A stretch of 64,000 bases of DNA from Sipunculus nudus (Eukaryota; Annelida; Sipuncula; Golfingiida; Sipunculidae). How positions within the stretch are numbered: position 1 is the stretch's first letter; every line of letters begins with the position of its first letter. The stretch lies in NCBI GenBank assembly GCA_026874595.1, contig CM049310.1:32425558-32489557 (forward strand). Direction: 5' to 3'. Below, in pieces: positions 59,075 to 64,000 of the stretch. The notes below the pieces were generated by a model. That model did no database searches, was not told where the DNA came from, and was given only the letters and a program-made list of their open reading frames with translations. A program made the translations under genes and the position numbers.

Positions 59075-59272
59075 TAATTATTTCCACTTCCGGGATGTGG
59101 AAATAAGGGCTGCTTAATAATAATAATAATAATAATAATAAAAATAAAAAAAGAGGAAATGAAGAAGAAAAAGAAGAAGAAGAACCAGCCTAGAATTCCA
59201 ATAATCTTGAACCCCTTTCTCAAATTCAAAACTAAAGCTGCACAACAATAGCCACAGCAAAAAGAATAAGTT

Positions 59273-60780
59273 GCCCATGGATCATGACGCTCAGCTGAAG
59301 TCAAGCTGCTACTATTTATGCCCATCTGACAAATAGAGAGTTAAAATCGAACAGCTTGCAGAAAATAGGTCACAGTGACATTATTTCAGATTTTCAAGGA
59401 GATTTTTATGGACTTCCAAGAAAGTCATGTTAGAAGATTCTAGGCCAAATGGATACAATTTGTGCCCCAACTGACTCACTCGATGCTTAAAAAAATGTTT
59501 TCAGCCCGTAATTCGCAAAATATACGTCACCATGACCTAATTTCAGGTTTCCTGGAAGATTCGCCTAGGACATCTTAGATGTAAAGTTAGAAATTTCTTG
59601 GTTTCCTAATATTGTGCCCTTTTAACAACCAGACCACTTCATTTGAAGGTCTCAGAAATAGAGAAAAAGTGCTACAAAAAATAGAAAAATTAAGGTGGTG
59701 CCACCAGTCTGCAGGAACTGACGAAACACTTCATAATACATATGTATGAAAAGTATCATGGCAATCAATAAATTGTTTATTCAGATACTGGAACTTTTGT
59801 ACCATTTTTTTTTTTTTTTTTTTTTTTTTGGTATCATTATGCGGGTATTTATATGACCCCCATATCTCGGAGGATAGGGGTCCCAGTGATCTAATTTCAG
59901 GTTTCAAAGGAGATTTTAGGCCTATATGGACCTCCCAGAATATGATGTTAGAAGATTCTAGGCCAAATGGAAACAATTTTTGCCCATCTGACCCACTGAG
60001 TGCTTAAAAAATCATGTTTTCAGCCCGTCATTCGTAAAATACTGTCGAAGTCACCATGACCTAATTTCAGGTTTCCAAGGAGATTTGCTTAGAAACTACC
60101 TGGATGTACAGATAGAGGTTACTAGGTAAGACGATTACATTTGTGCCCTGTTAACAGACGGCCGCTTCATTTTGAAGGTCTCAAAAATAGATAAAAAATG
60201 CGTAAAATTAAAATGAAATACAGATGGCGCCTCCAGTCTACAGTAACCGATGAAACACTCCATGATCAATATGCATGCAAAGAGTCATGGCGATCAATGC
60301 ATTAGTTATTCAGATACAGGAGCTTTTGTATCAAATTTTTAGTTATTCTGGGGGCAATAACGAGCCCCATAGCTCGGAGGATATGGGCAACAGAGATCTA
60401 ACTTCATGTTTCCAATAAGATTTTATTTAATGGACCTCTATGGGTGCTCAGAAAGAATTTTTAGGTCGAGCGGTTTAAAGGTGTACGCTGTTAACGGGCA
60501 ACCGCTTCATTTGAAGGTCTCAAATATAGAAAAAAATGGTAAAAATTCGAATAAATACAGGTAGCGCCACCAGTCTGCAGGAACTGATGAAACACTCTAT
60601 GATCAATATGCATGCAAAGAATCATGGCGATAAATGCATTAGTTATACAGATATATACTGGAGCCTTTGTAGCAAATTTTAAATTATTCTGGGGCAATTA
60701 CGAGCCCCACAGCTCCGAGGATATGGGTTACAGAGACTTTATTTCATGTTTCCAATTAAGGAAATTTAATATGGACCTCT
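59273..60780 (+). repeat. Interspersed repeat block, two units of about 333 bp plus a diverged unit
   Basis: It starts after a CCATGGATCATGACGCTCAGCT motif (59275-59296). Units with a GGTGGCGCCACC variant followed by AGTCTGCAGGAACTGA start near 59694, 60224 and 60557. Each runs through GATCAATATGCATG and CATAGCTCGGAGGATATGGG to GTTAACAGACGACCGC-like sequence. The same family occurs at 30240-30560 and 36430-36720. A poly-T tract lies at 59809-59829. Confidence 0.8.
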
Positions 60781-61052
60781 ATGGCGAAACAAAGTGCCAA
60801 TAATTACGAATAATATAACCCAATAATCATTTGTTTGCATATCATGCATAATTAAAATTTAAACCATTAACCTTAGTTTTCGGTATATATCTCATGACAA
60901 ATTTAGAAATAATATATCCCTGGGATCGATCATTTTATATCTACAACCTGTTACAAATGAAAGAATACAATTAATATTGAAATTTGATGTAAATGTTACA
61001 TGACCCACTTTATGATTTGAAACTATTTTCTTGACAGACATATGGTGTCCAT

Positions 61053-61525
61053 TACGCTCTTTACACAGCGCTTTACCCATAGGCCAACTACCTATATCGT
61101 AAGCGCTGTTTGTTATGACCTTGTATCCTAAATCTCTACACCAGACGGGAGCACTGTATTTTGGTCCAATCAGATAAGACCCTGTGCTGGGAGACAAAAC
61201 GGTTTACCAGCCAAGCGAGGAATATACGCAGCCAATGTTGTTCATTTCGTTTTGAGTGACAGCTAATCGCCCCGGCGACCGTTTCAGCAGGCCACAGGCT
61301 CAGAGAGAATTGCCCAACCCGTTGTTTCTGGGCGAAGCCTGATGCCTGTTGAGTGTTTGTTGACTTGCATTTGGTTGGCCTAGTTACATCAGCAGTTTTT
61401 TTTTCAGCAGACAGGCCCATGTGCACCACCTGGTTGTTTAAGTGCATCATAAACGGTCAAAGCAGGCAGCGGGAAAATCAGTAGCTTCTTTAGAAGCGCA
61501 AGATTTCCGCTGCCTCGGGAGCGTA
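61053..61525. mobile_element. 473-bp MITE with 9-bp TSD (long copy)
   Basis: The ends TACGCTC and GAGCGTA are a perfect 7-bp inverted repeat. The flanks GGTGTCCAT (61044-61052) and GGTGTCTAT (61526-61534) are a 9-bp TSD with one mismatch. The outer parts (61053-61082 and 61484-61525) match the 87-bp element at 2368-2454 in inverse orientation; the 400-bp middle is absent there. No transposase is encoded. Confidence 0.75.
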
Positions 61526-61534
61526 GGTGTCTAT

Positions 61535-63050
61535 AATCAGAGAAAACGTTATCATCAATGTTGCAGGGATAGATCCGGCTTTAAAAAACTTGATAAATAT
61601 ATTATATTATATTATACCACGGGCGTTTGGACGTATCAGCCTAAAATGTTGCATGTCCAGCCTTGTATAGCTTTATTTCGTTCACAGACTGTTGGTGCAA
61701 CCTACATTAATTCGTTTGTCTGTCCATGTGTCTTGAAATGTATGTGATTCCGCCGATACATATACTATATATATAGTCGCTTGTCGACTGCCAATATTCT
61801 GGTTTTATACTTGTCCTGTCCAAGACTGAGACTTGCCTCCGCCGTTGAATGAATGAAAGGAAAATCAACTCGTGACCACGACAAGTTATATATGTATACA
61901 TGTACTTTAACTAATAATTCTATTAAGAATTAAACCATAATTCTATTAAGAATTAAACCATTATTTCCCCTCAGGCAGCCGTTCCAACCCTCCGGCTATC
62001 GTACGTTTACACCTGCTTAAATATTGGTATATACTGTTATATAATAAAGTTTACATTATTGTAGAGAGATTAATTTGTCGAACTTAATCGCCCTAGATCT
62101 TCATTGCACTTAAAAGCGAACTATATAAGTTAACCTTTCATCATCAAATAAATTACAATATTTTGTGGATGTTCTCAAGATCATATAGGAAGAAGAACAC
62201 TTTTAAGTGTTTTTAGTTTTATATAAAACAATAAATTTTTCCGTGGATAACATATTTTTTTCGTGCAATAATTTTAGAGCATGTATGATTTTAATTATGC
62301 ATATATGGTGAGCTTAGAACGTGTAAAAATGAAACCGTTCTTGGGAATTATTATTATCTTTTTTACTTTGAGGGAATTAATCACATTATGAAAAATAATA
62401 TATCAAAAGAAAATTTACATTTTAAAATTTTATTTGAGACTACATTCATTTAAATTTTAAAATTAAAATACAATTTTGTAATTTAAAATTATTTGATGAT
62501 GAAAGGTTAACATACTTCGCATTCAAGTTCAGTATAGATCTAGGTCGATTAAGTTCGACATATAAATTTTTCTACAATATTATAAAATTGTAAAATGGAT
62601 ATAATCTAAATAATATTACAAAAAAAAAGAAATTTAAATTCATTTTTATAGTTTTATTCAGATTATATTAATTTCAATTTGTTTACCCCCCCCCCCCCCC
62701 CCCCCCGGTCCGTATTGATCTTCAAAGACTTTTGAGATTTCAAGTATTAAAAGTATTTTGTAAACAATGCTACTCTCTGAGTTAATTTTTCTTATTATAT
62801 TCTCCTTACCATCGTATTTTAAGTGCCATATTTGTAGGCCTACATAATAGCATTATCCATAAATTTGCATTGCCTGGGGAGATAAACCTACGAGCAGAGA
62901 CCAGTCTAGTAGATCTCCTGGTGTAATCGGATAAGCTCGGCTCTCCCCGAACTTTCCCGATTGTAAAATTCCTTTGCCAATATGGCTGTCATGTAACCAA
63001 AACAGAAGCAAGCGGGCGACTGTCAAGTCGACGTCTTGTGCAAAAAATCA
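61535..63050. other. AT-rich intergenic DNA with a long C run
   Basis: It contains an AATTCTATTAAGAATTAAACCAT duplication near 61915-61962, an AT-rich stretch (62040-62680) and an uninterrupted C run at about 62688-62706. From 62860 composition becomes more even and may be the promoter of the exon at 63057, with a five-codon upstream ORF at 62982. Confidence 0.45.
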
Positions 63051-63056
63051 GGTACA

Positions 63057-63109
63057 ATGGACAACTACAACGACGTAATGAACGCGGAAGACGCGAGATA
63101 CTTGAAGAG
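63057..63109 (+). CDS. Possible first coding exon of an unidentified gene
   Basis: ATG at 63057 opens MDNYNDVMNAEDARYLK, followed by a canonical donor AG/GTGAGG at 63110. Codon use and acidic composition look gene-like, and CpG is locally higher than in the flanks. A possible next exon begins after TTTTTATTTCAG at 63166, which would give NMPRNNPSEVQAAVLL in frame before a stop at 63242. That intron would be only 56 nt, so the true second exon may lie outside the window. I do not recognise the protein. Confidence 0.35.
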
Positions 63110-63244
63110 GTGAGGTACACATGTAGATTCACTATATTTAGAAGTAAATTGTATTTTTATTTCAGAAACATGCCAAGAAACAATCCAAGTGAGGTGCAGG
63201 CTGCAGTGTTACTGTCACAAGTGTCAGTGTCACCTGGTCACTGA

Positions 63245-64000
63245 CTTGACACTTCAGCTTTAGTTCTAATTGACGCCGAATGGACTTAGGATTGGAGTAT
63301 ATAAGTACCCCCGGTCACTTAACCAGGTTTAAGTTTAATGCTGTGTTTATATTATCAGTAAAATATGGAAAAGCACACTGAATAAACTAAACTTGCACAG
63401 TGACCATATATTTTTCAATACCTGACCCCCAGGAGCATTTTTAGAATCCAGCCTACATTTTGGGACATGAAATATAAAGACATTTTCTTTGCTTATTTCT
63501 TCATATTTTTTCCCATCTATAACACCTACTATGATGTTCCTACCCTTTAGTATTTATCCCATTAAAAAATGTCAGTGAATATCAAAAGTGGTCTTAATGA
63601 TCAATTAATTGTCAGATCTCACGATCAGGAATTCAAGGTGTTAGTAACTTAGCTAGTGGAAAATGAAATACTTTGATTTGGTTTATTTTTGTCTTGTGAT
63701 GAAGCACCATCTACTGAGTAAAGACTGAACTATTTCTGTGATTTTACATGAATATACTCTGGTGGGGGTTGAAGGTTCCCTGGACCCCTCATGCTGTTAT
63801 ATAATGTGCTCGGAAGTGGGCAAAATCCATATGGGATGTTTAATATTAATTCAGTATTTGTAAAGGTGACAACATTTTATTGACACCTCTTTTGCCATGT
63901 TTCAAATGAAGAGGAGATTCTGAACGTACCTACCTGCTTGTGAAACAAATATCATTTAATTTGCAGCCAGGCTGACTTGTCTGTATGTATACTGTGGTTG
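63245..64000. other. AT-rich DNA at the window end, no gene seen
   Basis: I saw no exon or repeat boundary here. If the exon at 63057 is real, this is probably intron. Confidence 0.4.

Overview
This 64 kb window is nuclear DNA from an animal, most probably a marine bivalve mollusc. The evidence is spliced GT-AG genes with metazoan proteins, AT-rich intergenic DNA with long AT and G/C homopolymer tracts, and dense interspersed repeats of bivalve character: tandem-core elements with (GGAC)n-type microsatellites, and many copies of a GGTGGCGCCACC palindrome. No bacterial genes, CRISPR array or convincing tRNA gene was seen.

Four protein genes can be reconstructed. ARPC5 (minus strand, 5001-9756, four coding exons, 151 aa) and RPL35 (plus strand, 10087-14401, ATG plus three exons, 123 aa) are head to head, with 330 bp between their start codons. 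ARPC5 intron 1 has the sequence hallmarks of a minor-spliceosome (U12) AT-AC intron. RPL35 introns 2 and 3 each carry a C/D-box snoRNA with the same rRNA guide, and intron 3 also holds a hAT-like MITE. A single-exon BPI/LBP-family gene lies at 23352-24926 (minus). NTMT1, the N-terminal Xaa-Pro-Lys methyltransferase, is on the minus strand with coding exons at 50466-50615 and 42410-42937. A possible unidentified first exon lies near 63.06 kb (plus).

Mobile DNA dominates the rest. (1) A broken LINE (about 25.79-29.36 kb) sits exactly between two roughly 600-bp direct repeats, as if it made a very large target-site duplication. (2) A complete LTR retrotransposon (43106-49787, minus) sits inside the NTMT1 intron with a perfect 5-bp TSD and 1,105-bp LTRs that differ at one base that I could see. 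Its domain order is gag-protease-integrase-(RT)-RNase H, the Gmr1 arrangement rather than the usual Ty3/gypsy order. Its gag has a SCAN-like capsid region, and the catalytic part of its RT is deleted, so it appears to be a recently mobilised non-autonomous copy. (3) Several non-autonomous DNA elements have clear TSDs: an 87-bp and a 473-bp copy of one family with 9-bp TSDs, a 2.4-kb hAT-like element with an 8-bp TSD, and a TA-flanked MITE. (4) Helitron-like repeats and tandem-core repeats occupy 30-41 kb and 50-61 kb. One 1.4-kb element is present twice (38021-39427 and 53409-54829), with a 5' TC and a terminal hairpin followed by CTAA.

The strongest observations are the Gmr1-order element, the AT-AC intron with a full U12 branch point, the paired intronic snoRNAs, and the LINE with a very large apparent target duplication. 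Splice sites, snoRNA targets and promoter calls come from reading the sequence and were not tested against transcripts.
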